Part shown: positions 58,401 to 64,000 of the stretch, one piece after another
How positions within the stretch are numbered: position 1 is the first letter of the stretch
Layout: every line of letters starts with the position of its first letter
NCBI GenBank assembly: GCA_000179315.1
Contig: ADZZ01000144.1
Span: forward strand, 1-64,000
DNA from: a delta proteobacterium NaphS2
Lineage (GTDB): Bacteria; Desulfobacterota; DSM-4660; Desulfatiglandales; Desulfatiglandaceae
Length of the DNA: 64,000 nt
Reading direction: 5' to 3'
Program-made: the position numbers and the translations under genes
Notes under the pieces: model-generated
The model's input: the letters and a program-made list of their open reading frames with translations, nothing else
Told to the model about the DNA's origin: nothing
Database searches by the model: none

Positions 58401-58484
58401 GATCGTTGCCGAACCTATAAAGAAAATCCTCCCGTAGCACCCGGAGAAGTATGGGATGGCGTCTGTCGCCTGACAAAAAAATAG
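55413..58484 (+). CDS. CHASE2-domain class III adenylate/guanylate cyclase
   Basis: Protein of 1023 residues with GAGGAGG upstream. One N-terminal helix (KAVIVLLIGLSVFAVMHFI) is followed by a large extracytoplasmic CHASE2 sensor (residues about 30-590; GFDEDAIASIGKWPWKRDVH) and two to three helices at about 602-680. The cyclase domain (about 710-935) has the metal Asp motifs AYFTDIQGFSTFSEK and YEGDAIIAFFGAP and the loop RIGINTGEIVVGNMG. It probably makes cAMP in response to an external signal. The substrate-specifying residues were not resolved by eye. A stretch of about 35 residues between the second Asp and RIGINTG is an insertion. Confidence 0.9.
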   Translation: MLKKAVIVLLIGLSVFAVMHFISSKTRLFLGIERNLLNGLFFLREPEVHETNPLVSQEVILLGFDEDAIASIGKWPWKRDVHARMLNNLEKFSPRTVMFDVVFVKNETIPPFLSKKLTPEPKLLLKVEKAFNEMDQAFAEALKEYNNVFLDVQLVENPRPDLPKAYLNRIFFNEQILKDYSLPLKNNQSLLVFHSLEPVLSEFISSAHPAIVNVLADDDDVTRMFPLYYTYKMSDGTVRNLFTATLLLVKQYYRVHNEDISITPDRIVLSNAKIPILDPLTHQLHVFEKDFNWVKHKILNPVAPEGYPYNQNLFRLLLNRLKMKIAFDKKPAPFPIHVLKGTGGFEILEGWEVFDAAREGKAETVQFVVYEKGTIEINTPVPGFSYINYAGTEKRYIMDEKTGVPKIYTTVPTKSYGNVHAMASLPEIPLLNASGRIEADYETRPLEKWYMAFCEKRSYTAYHQAAGDLGDDVQDDVRLKDYLNRNSEIGKYFFYSYYFSNADAPAGMLRALIEQYPGFGTEIGQDPADFLTDERVVQDLMATYMDQFQLYYHKFVFAGATARILGDIQQTPYGAMNGINTLINAFNTIITQNQLTFSAHVPNLDLLLLLGLCLFCSFAYGFTSIRFSSVIFILLVLGTLTISFALFSIKNLVLTTTPLVFSNVLIFGGIIVLKVLTEQKDKKFLKTTFSSYLAPEIIDEMYRNKTMPTLGGEARPITAYFTDIQGFSTFSEKLTADQLVELINEYLSAMTDILIGNMGTLDKYEGDAIIAFFGAPMDVPDHALRACRVAVSMQGKLAELRRKWAKEKQDSHEPNRNTKGLAAHEWKTGDKWPLIVHSMKMRIGINTGEIVVGNMGSAMRMNYTMMGDPVNLAARLEEAGKQYGVFILVSEDTLKCEIADDRGTLKQVFDMVEVRFIDTIAVVGKSEPVRVYELCAMKGGLTANEKELIAVFDRAMGHYLKMNWNGAIRDFEKASNMERIPDGKTTPSTTPSRVYMDRCRTYKENPPVAPGEVWDGVCRLTKK

Positions 58485-58580
58485 AGGCCACCATCGGTTT
58501 TTTTGGTGATTTATCGATTCTGATGTTCTAATTTGAGGTCCGTTGGCAAAAGCCCTCATTATGGAAACATTGGAGAAAGC

Positions 58581-60086
58581 ATGCAGGAAGACAGGATACG
58601 TTATCAACCCTTATTGAAAAAAATTACCGATCCCGCCACCGCGGCCCGCCATATAAAGGATGGTACCAACCTTTTTATCTCGGGATTTACGGCAGGTTAC
58701 CCCAAACTGATCCCCAAAGAGCTTGCCAGACGGGCAAAGGAGGGAGAAAATTTCAAGATCAACCTGTTTGCGGGCGCTTCCACGGGCGATGCCGTTGACA
58801 GGCTTTTGGCCGAAGCCGATGTGATCAATTGGCGAAGGCCCTACATGAGCGACCCGGTAATGCGCAACATGATCAACGAAGGTGAAATCGCCTTCAAGGA
58901 TGATCACCTGTCCAGTCTGGCTTCCCAGGTGAGATCCGGCGAGTGGGGGGACGCTCATGTGGCGGTGGTGGAGGCCGTGGCCATCACTGAAAAAGGGGCA
59001 TTGATTCCGACCATGTCCGTGGGAAGCACGCCCACCTTTGTCAAAGTGGCGGAGAAAATAATTATCGAGATGAGCAACAGCGAACCCCCGGAACTGGCGG
59101 GCATTCACGATATTTTCATTCCCGAAGACCCGCCCTACCGAATGCCCATCCCCATTTACCGGGCCGCCGACCGCATCGGCAAACCCTTTATCGACATGGA
59201 TCCCAACCGGGTGGTGGCCATACTGTTTCACGATGAACAGGACAGCTGTCCCGTTTTTATGCCACATGACCTGATTTCCCAGCGCATCGCCGAGCAGATT
59301 CTCGATTTTGTTCGTCATGAGATAAGAAGAGGCCGCCTTCCAAACGGTTTGCCATGGCAGGCCGGGGTGGGCCATGTGGCCAATGCGGTTCTCGGCGAAT
59401 TCATGGATGATGCCTTTTTTGATAGTATAGAGCTCTACTCAGAGGTACTGCAGGACAGCGTGCTGGACCTGATCGATATGGGCAAGGTAAGGGCTGCCTC
59501 GGGTTCCGCTCTCACGTTATCTCAAAAGGCCCGAAACCGTTTCTTCGATGAGCTGTATCGCTACCGGGAAAAAGTTATTCTTCGGCCGGTGGAAATTTCA
59601 AATTCGCCGGAAGTCATCAGCAGGCTGGGTGTTCTGGCCATCAATACGGCCATGGAAATCGACATTTACGGACAGGCCAACTCGACACATGTAATGGGAT
59701 CTCACATGATGAACGGCATCGGCGGTTCCGGCGATTACATGAGAAACGGGGCAGTCACTTTCATGGTCACACCCTCCACCACGAAAAAGGGTCGCATTTC
59801 CGCTATCGTACCCATGGTTCCCCACGTGGACCACTCGGAACATTCGGTGGATGTCATCGTAACGGAAAACGGCCTGGTGGACACCCGGCCGCTCACACCC
59901 AAACAGACGGCTGAGCAGATCATCAAGAAATGCGCCCATCCCGATTACCGGGATATCCTGTGGGACTATTACCAGCGGGCACTAAAACAGCGGGGCGGTC
60001 ATGAACCACAACTTCTCGGTGAAGCGTTCTCTTTTCACGAACGGTTCATGAAGACGGGCGATATGCGGATTGATACTCAAAAATGA
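58581..60086 (+). CDS. Acetyl-CoA hydrolase/transferase family, succinate:acetate CoA-transferase type
   Basis: Protein of 501 residues from ATG 58581, with GGAGAAAG before it; a longer frame starts at 58533. The motif EISNSPEVISRLGVLAINTAME, IDIYGQANSTHVMGSHMMNG and GIGGSGDYMRNG are those of the AarC/Cat1 class, with the acyl-carrying Glu in the NTAME-ID region. It would move CoA between succinate and acetate, linking acetate activation to the TCA cycle in sulfate reducers, or act on propionate. The following gene starts 20 nt later. Confidence 0.85.
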   Translation: MQEDRIRYQPLLKKITDPATAARHIKDGTNLFISGFTAGYPKLIPKELARRAKEGENFKINLFAGASTGDAVDRLLAEADVINWRRPYMSDPVMRNMINEGEIAFKDDHLSSLASQVRSGEWGDAHVAVVEAVAITEKGALIPTMSVGSTPTFVKVAEKIIIEMSNSEPPELAGIHDIFIPEDPPYRMPIPIYRAADRIGKPFIDMDPNRVVAILFHDEQDSCPVFMPHDLISQRIAEQILDFVRHEIRRGRLPNGLPWQAGVGHVANAVLGEFMDDAFFDSIELYSEVLQDSVLDLIDMGKVRAASGSALTLSQKARNRFFDELYRYREKVILRPVEISNSPEVISRLGVLAINTAMEIDIYGQANSTHVMGSHMMNGIGGSGDYMRNGAVTFMVTPSTTKKGRISAIVPMVPHVDHSEHSVDVIVTENGLVDTRPLTPKQTAEQIIKKCAHPDYRDILWDYYQRALKQRGGHEPQLLGEAFSFHERFMKTGDMRIDTQK

Positions 60087-60106
60087 GCGTAGGAAGGAGA
60101 ATCAAA

Positions 60107-60955
60107 ATGAAAACAAATTGTCTGAGACTATTTTTCTTGATGGTGGTCGTCCTTTTGGCTGCGGCACCCATCTCTTTTGCCGGCGTAAATATGGACGTTG
60201 CCCACAAGCTGACGCTTGCGAACCCACCGCTGGACGTGGTGTCGACCCCGGACGGAAAATTTATGTTTGTGCTGTCGGAAAAAGGGATCATTTCGGCATT
60301 TGACCAAAACGGTGTTCTGCAGAATAAAATTCATGTGGGAGAGGAAGTGGAACGCATTAAAATGGATCCACAAGGTACCCGACTCTTTGTTACCAGCCGT
60401 TTGGGAAAATCCGTTCAGGTCATCGTACTTGATTTTTTTGTTGAAATCAATACGGCAGATACCCCGTCCATGGGCCCTCAAAACGCACCGGTGGTTCTCG
60501 CCGTATTCAGCGATTTTCAGTGCCCCTACTGTGCCAGGCTGGCGCCTAGACTTGAGCAGGTGCTCAAGCAGTACCCGAAATCGGTGAGAGTCGTTTACAA
60601 GAATTTTCCGTTGAGCAGTCACAAATTCGCCAAACAGGCGGCGGCCGCCGCCCTTGCCGCTGAGCGCCAGGGCAAATTCTGGGAATACCATGACGAACTG
60701 CATAAATACTACAGGAACCTGAGCGACAAGAAATTTATTGAAATCGCCCAACAGTTGGGATTAGACGAAGCCAAATTCAACAAAGACCGCCATGATCCCG
60801 CCATACTGGAAAAAATCAACCTGGACCATGAAGAAGGGGAGGCACTTGAGATAAGAGGCATACCGGCCCTTTTCATGAACGGCAGGCGAATCCAGAACCG
60901 GGATCTCGGAAATCTTCAGGATATTATCGACAAGCAACTCAAAAAAGCGCAGTAG
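60107..60955 (+). CDS. Secreted DsbA-like thiol oxidoreductase with propeller-repeat-like N-terminus
   Basis: Protein of 282 residues with AAGGAG before ATG 60107 and a signal peptide (RLFFLMVVVLLAAAPISFA). Residues 25-115 look like one or two beta-propeller repeats (VVSTPDGKFMFVLSEKG; MDPQGTRLFVTSRLGKSVQV). The C-terminal thioredoxin fold has the active-site CPYC in FSDFQCPYCARLAPRLEQ and the cis-Pro loop IRGIPALFMNGRRI. It would oxidise or isomerise disulfides in the periplasm. No DsbB or VKOR partner is visible nearby. Confidence 0.85.
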   Translation: MKTNCLRLFFLMVVVLLAAAPISFAGVNMDVAHKLTLANPPLDVVSTPDGKFMFVLSEKGIISAFDQNGVLQNKIHVGEEVERIKMDPQGTRLFVTSRLGKSVQVIVLDFFVEINTADTPSMGPQNAPVVLAVFSDFQCPYCARLAPRLEQVLKQYPKSVRVVYKNFPLSSHKFAKQAAAAALAAERQGKFWEYHDELHKYYRNLSDKKFIEIAQQLGLDEAKFNKDRHDPAILEKINLDHEEGEALEIRGIPALFMNGRRIQNRDLGNLQDIIDKQLKKAQ

Positions 60956-61066
60956 AGCTGTTTTACTCAGAACGCTCGTCTATGAACTGCCTTGCCTTCA
61001 TCGGCTCCGGCCAATTCCTGCTATCCATGGATATCTCTGCCGGTGTGTATCTGAGACTATTCCAGG

Positions 61067-61780
61067 CTACAGCTCGATCCCCATCTCGGCAAACTCCCGC
61101 ATGATACAATCTTCCCAGCCCCTGTTGGCTTTCGGATTGGCAGGGCTGGGATGCGTAATCCGGCCCAAACACACATCAAGCCCTCTCAAAGCCGTTTCTG
61201 CCCGATCTGCTGCAAATGCGCCGATCCCCACCACGTATTGCGGCTGAAGATATACCACCGTTTCACGAAGGGCTTGATCACACGGGACAAGGAACGGCGT
61301 TCGTTCAGCCACGGGAATCTGATTGGGCGTCCGGTTCCGACCGCTTTTTTCCAAAAACATAAGCGGGCAGTAATTGGCCACAAAGAACCGGCTGAAGAAA
61401 TTTTCAGGCGTTCCAAACCTTGTTTCAGCCCAACCCCAGAGCCTTTTGCCACTCACTTCACGCCTTTTACACAAGAATCCCTCCACCGGTCTTTTGGGGT
61501 GAATGGTCTCAGGCACGCCATAATTTTCCGGCATACCCAGCCAGTCCTTTACGGCCAATATTTCACCAAAGGGTACGCCTGTCTGTGCCATGCCCCATGG
61601 GCCCGGGTTCATCCCCAGCAGTATCACTTTCTTGGGTTTTTTCCCGTATCGCCGCAAATATGCATCATAGGCTGGTCTGGCATATATTAGCGGATTGTAG
61701 ACATGGGTCACCGGATGGCTGAATTGGAGCGTTGCCAACGATTCCACGAGATCATCGGCAATTTGAAACAGATTTTTCAT
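61067..61780 (-). CDS. SMUG1-type uracil-DNA glycosylase
   Basis: Protein of 237 residues from ATG 61780 with GGGAG 5 nt upstream; an in-frame TTG at 61792 is less likely. GMNPGPWGMAQTGVPFGE (residues 56-73) and HPSPANPKANRGWE near the end are motifs 1 and 2 of the single-strand-selective monofunctional family, best known from animals but present in some bacteria. It removes uracil and related bases from DNA. The gene stands alone between convergent and divergent neighbours. Confidence 0.85.
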   Translation of the reverse strand: MKNLFQIADDLVESLATLQFSHPVTHVYNPLIYARPAYDAYLRRYGKKPKKVILLGMNPGPWGMAQTGVPFGEILAVKDWLGMPENYGVPETIHPKRPVEGFLCKRREVSGKRLWGWAETRFGTPENFFSRFFVANYCPLMFLEKSGRNRTPNQIPVAERTPFLVPCDQALRETVVYLQPQYVVGIGAFAADRAETALRGLDVCLGRITHPSPANPKANRGWEDCIMREFAEMGIEL

Positions 61781-61946
61781 TTTTACTCCCAAAGATAACC
61801 AAGTCAGCTCTTCTCAAAATAGCCCTTTTTTAATTACAGAGATTGACATCATTTTCTCAAACCGGTAGTTTGGAAAAGCAGGCTTCATCAACCCGCTTTG
61901 GTTATGCTATCATTTTTTGGCACTTCATTATTGAAAGGAGGAACCC

Positions 61947-62138
61947 ATGAAAGTCGTCATAACGAGTCAGTGTATGGGAGATCGGAATTGCAATGATCTT
62001 TGTCCCCAGGTCTTTGAATACGATGAAAACGAATTGAAATCAATTGTGAAATATGACGAAATACCGGAACAGTACGAGGAAATTGTCCGGCGTGCCGCCC
62101 AAGAGTGTGGCGCGGATGCCATTGAAATCATGGAATAA
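61947..62138 (+). CDS. Small single-cluster ferredoxin
   Basis: Protein of 63 residues with AAAGGAGGA before its ATG. Cysteines in CMGDRNCNDLCPQVFEYD (C-X5-C-X3-C-P) and the distant Cys in AAQECGADAIEI fit a one-cluster 4Fe-4S or 3Fe-4S ferredoxin. It carries electrons in the cytoplasm. The next gene starts 11 nt later and may be co-transcribed. Confidence 0.85.
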   Translation: MKVVITSQCMGDRNCNDLCPQVFEYDENELKSIVKYDEIPEQYEEIVRRAAQECGADAIEIME

Positions 62139-62149
62139 AGGAGAATAAA

Positions 62150-62539
62150 GTGGCATACAATCAGGGAGGAGATTCGGGCTTTTTCAAAGGCTTTCTATTC
62201 GGCGGCCTTTTAGGCGCCATCGCCGCACTGCTCTTTGCCCCCAAATCAGGCAGGGAAATGCGTGAAGATATTTCCAGACGAAGCCGGGAATTAAAAGACG
62301 ATGTTGAGCTGAAGCTGGAACACGCCGTCAAAAGAGCTGAAGAAATTCTCGCCGAAAGCCGGCAGAAACTGGAAAACTTCAGGAACGAGACAAAAGCTGA
62401 GCTCAAACATCTGGAAGAATCGGCAGCGTCCAAATACAGAGAAGGCAAAGATGCGTTAAGAGATGAAAAAGGCCGCATTAAAGAGGCTGTTCATGCGGGC
62501 GTGGCAGCTTACAAGGATGAGAAGCATTCAAAATCGTAA
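62150..62539 (+). CDS. YtxH-domain protein
   Basis: Protein of 129 residues with a GTG start placed by AAAGGAG 7 nt upstream. GFFKGFLFGGLLGAIAALLF and the adjacent APKSGREMREDI are the YtxH signature, a single membrane helix followed by a charged helix-rich tail (residues 40-129) likely to be coiled-coil. Such proteins are linked to stress responses; the function is not defined. Confidence 0.75.
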   Translation: MAYNQGGDSGFFKGFLFGGLLGAIAALLFAPKSGREMREDISRRSRELKDDVELKLEHAVKRAEEILAESRQKLENFRNETKAELKHLEESAASKYREGKDALRDEKGRIKEAVHAGVAAYKDEKHSKS

Positions 62540-62620
62540 ACATTTCCCAACAGCCGGTAGACGGATGAGAAATTCGAGACTTTTTGGCAGGAATCCGTCC
62601 ACCGGTACAGGTTTAAACAT

Positions 62621-63010
62621 ATGGACATCTCCACAAGCGTTGCAGTGATCGCCGGGCTGCTCCTACTAAATACCATTTTCCTGGTGATCTTCTTGTTTAA
62701 GGCGTTTAAAGCGTTTACGGAAGCGCGGAAATTTCTTGAAACGGCCCGAATGCAACTGACCCCTTTAAGCCATGATATCACCCGCATTTCCACCGAAGCA
62801 AAAGGGATTCTGACCACCGTTCAAAAGGATCTGGACAAAGTCGGCGACAGCCTGGATCATGTGAGGGATACCACACAAAATATCAAGGAATTCGAACACA
62901 TGATTCAGGAACGGATTCAGGAACCCCTGCTGGAAATAACAGCCTTCCTTTCGGCGCTTGCAACGGGGGGGCGCGTTTTCTGGCAGACACTGTTTCGAAG
63001 CAGACCATGA
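62621..63010 (+). CDS. DUF948-like membrane protein
   Basis: Protein of 129 residues: one N-terminal helix (VAVIAGLLLLNTIFLVIFLF) and then long amphipathic helices (TRISTEAKGILTTVQKDLDK) like the DUF948 family. It overlaps the next permease gene by ATGA. No ribosome-binding site of note is visible. The role is unknown. Confidence 0.65.
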   Translation: MDISTSVAVIAGLLLLNTIFLVIFLFKAFKAFTEARKFLETARMQLTPLSHDITRISTEAKGILTTVQKDLDKVGDSLDHVRDTTQNIKEFEHMIQERIQEPLLEITAFLSALATGGRVFWQTLFRSRP

Positions 63011-64000
63011 AAAAAGAAACCGTCGGCAGATTCGTCCTGATCCTGCTGGTCCTGGCCATTTCAGCGTTATTTCTCTCCATGATCCGCGACTTTCTTATGG
63101 CCCTTTTTCTGGCCGCCCTTTCTTCAGCAATGGTCCATCCCCTCTATAAACGGTTCGAACGCCGGTTTGGCGGACGACGCGGCCCGGCATCGATAACAAC
63201 CCTCCTGCTCATGGTCATTCTGGTGTTGATCCCTCTTGTGGGACTGCTGGGTATTGTGGTGGGTCAGGCCATCAAGGTGGGAGAATCGGTCACCCCGTGG
63301 ATTCAGCATCAGGTCGCCCAACCCGGGGCATTGTCCGAACTCCTTCAAAAATTGCCTTTTTATGAGCATATCGCCCCATACCGGGAAGTCATTTTCCAAA
63401 AAGCCGGTGCCTTGGTGGGCACTGTCAGCAAATTTTTTATCAACAGTCTCTCTTCATTCACCATGGGAACGGTCAGTTTTCTGTTTATGTTTTTCCTCTT
63501 TTTGTACACCATGTTCTTTTTCCTCATGGACGGAGACAAACTGCTCCAAAAAATCTTGTACTACCTGCCCCTGGAAGATCAGGATGAACAGAGGCTGCTG
63601 AAGCGATTCACATCGGTGACGCGGGCGACATTGAAGGGCACCGCCGTGATCGGTATCATTCAGGGCGGGCTCGCCGGTCTGGCGCTCTGGGTGGTGGGCA
63701 TTCCGAGCGCCGTCTTCTGGGGCGCTATCATGGCGGTGTTGTCCGTCATACCGGGAATCGGCACCGGCCTGGTGTGGGGACCCGTCGGCATCGTACTCAT
63801 CGCCGGTGGACATTACGGCAAGGGTATCGGACTGATCCTGTTTTGCGGTGTGGTTGTGGGCAGCATCGATAATTTTCTGAGACCCCGCCTGGTGGGCAGG
63901 GACACCCAGATGCATGATTTATTGATCCTGTTGGGGACCCTTGGGGGAATCGCCATGTTCGGCTTCATCGGATTTATCATCGGCCCCATTATTGCGGGGC
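63007..64000 (+). CDS. AI-2E family transporter/permease, 3'-truncated by window edge
   Basis: Open from ATG 63007 to the window end, 331 codons without a stop. Several helices (RFVLILLVLAISALFLSM; TTLLLMVILVLIPLVGLLG; TVSFLFMFFLFLYTMFFFL) and the family segments RATLKGTAVIGIIQGGLAGL, VLSVIPGIGTGLVWGP and SIDNFLRPRLVGRDTQM identify the PF01594 group, which includes TqsA, sodium/proton exchangers and permeases of unknown substrate. It is coupled to the DUF948-like gene by a 4-nt overlap. Confidence 0.88.
   Translation, partial: MKKETVGRFVLILLVLAISALFLSMIRDFLMALFLAALSSAMVHPLYKRFERRFGGRRGPASITTLLLMVILVLIPLVGLLGIVVGQAIKVGESVTPWIQHQVAQPGALSELLQKLPFYEHIAPYREVIFQKAGALVGTVSKFFINSLSSFTMGTVSFLFMFFLFLYTMFFFLMDGDKLLQKILYYLPLEDQDEQRLLKRFTSVTRATLKGTAVIGIIQGGLAGLALWVVGIPSAVFWGAIMAVLSVIPGIGTGLVWGPVGIVLIAGGHYGKGIGLILFCGVVVGSIDNFLRPRLVGRDTQMHDLLILLGTLGGIAMFGFIGFIIGPIIAG

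Overview
The window looks like the chromosome of an anaerobic Desulfobacterota (former deltaproteobacterial sulfate-reducer type) or a close relative. The reasons are ferredoxin-fused split glutamate synthase modules, MetF/MetV/MvhD-like Wood-Ljungdahl-associated genes, a TRAP transporter remnant, a succinate/acetate CoA-transferase and sigma-54 control of nitrogen genes. This is inference from gene content; no rRNA or other taxonomic marker is present and I see no tRNA or CRISPR.

Region 1 (1-6580) is decayed accessory DNA. It holds a DDE transposase with a frameshift and its AAA+ partner, an IS66-type transposase tail, a broken ISKra4-type transposase, the tail of a TRAP permease, an acyl-CoA synthetase without its N-terminus, an intact 3-hydroxyacyl-CoA dehydrogenase, and a Phd-type antitoxin whose VapC-like toxin is cut off after about 11 codons where it meets the end of glnE.

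Region 2 (6526-41410) is a nitrogen and glutamine island, almost all on the minus strand. In transcription order it carries glmS, a non-adenylylatable-type glutamine synthetase, MvhD-like/MetV/MetF, two ferredoxin-FMN glutamate-synthase-like proteins, a GATase/GXGXG glutamate synthase subunit, PII, GlnD, GltB, GltD, CarA, CarB, PurF, then a second glutamine synthetase (adenylylation Tyr present) with its own sigma-54 promoter, and GlnE. A second GlnD lies at the other end on the plus strand behind a consensus sigma-54 promoter. The ammonium assimilation enzymes, their PII/GlnD/GlnE cascade and five glutamine amidotransferases sit together, many with 4-8 nt overlaps. GlnE has an unusual N-terminal extension of about 300 residues with ACT-like segments.

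Region 3 (42442-54088, minus strand) is a tight ten-gene unit: a radical SAM protein with a cobalamin-binding-like N-terminus, a RimK-like and a GshB-like ATP-grasp protein, a complete Dpp/Opp-type ABC transporter, a third ATP-grasp protein and an N-formylglutamate amidohydrolase-like protein. I do not recognise it as a named system. It is the best candidate here for an undescribed pathway that makes, modifies or takes up a small peptide-like or acyl-amino-acid compound.

Region 4 (54233-64000, mostly plus strand) is mixed: a dehydrogenase N-terminal remnant, a TrpF-like barrel without the catalytic Cys, a CHASE2 class III cyclase, a CoA-transferase, a DsbA-like protein, a SMUG1-type uracil-DNA glycosylase, a ferredoxin, a YtxH protein, a DUF948-like protein and a 3'-truncated AI-2E family permease.
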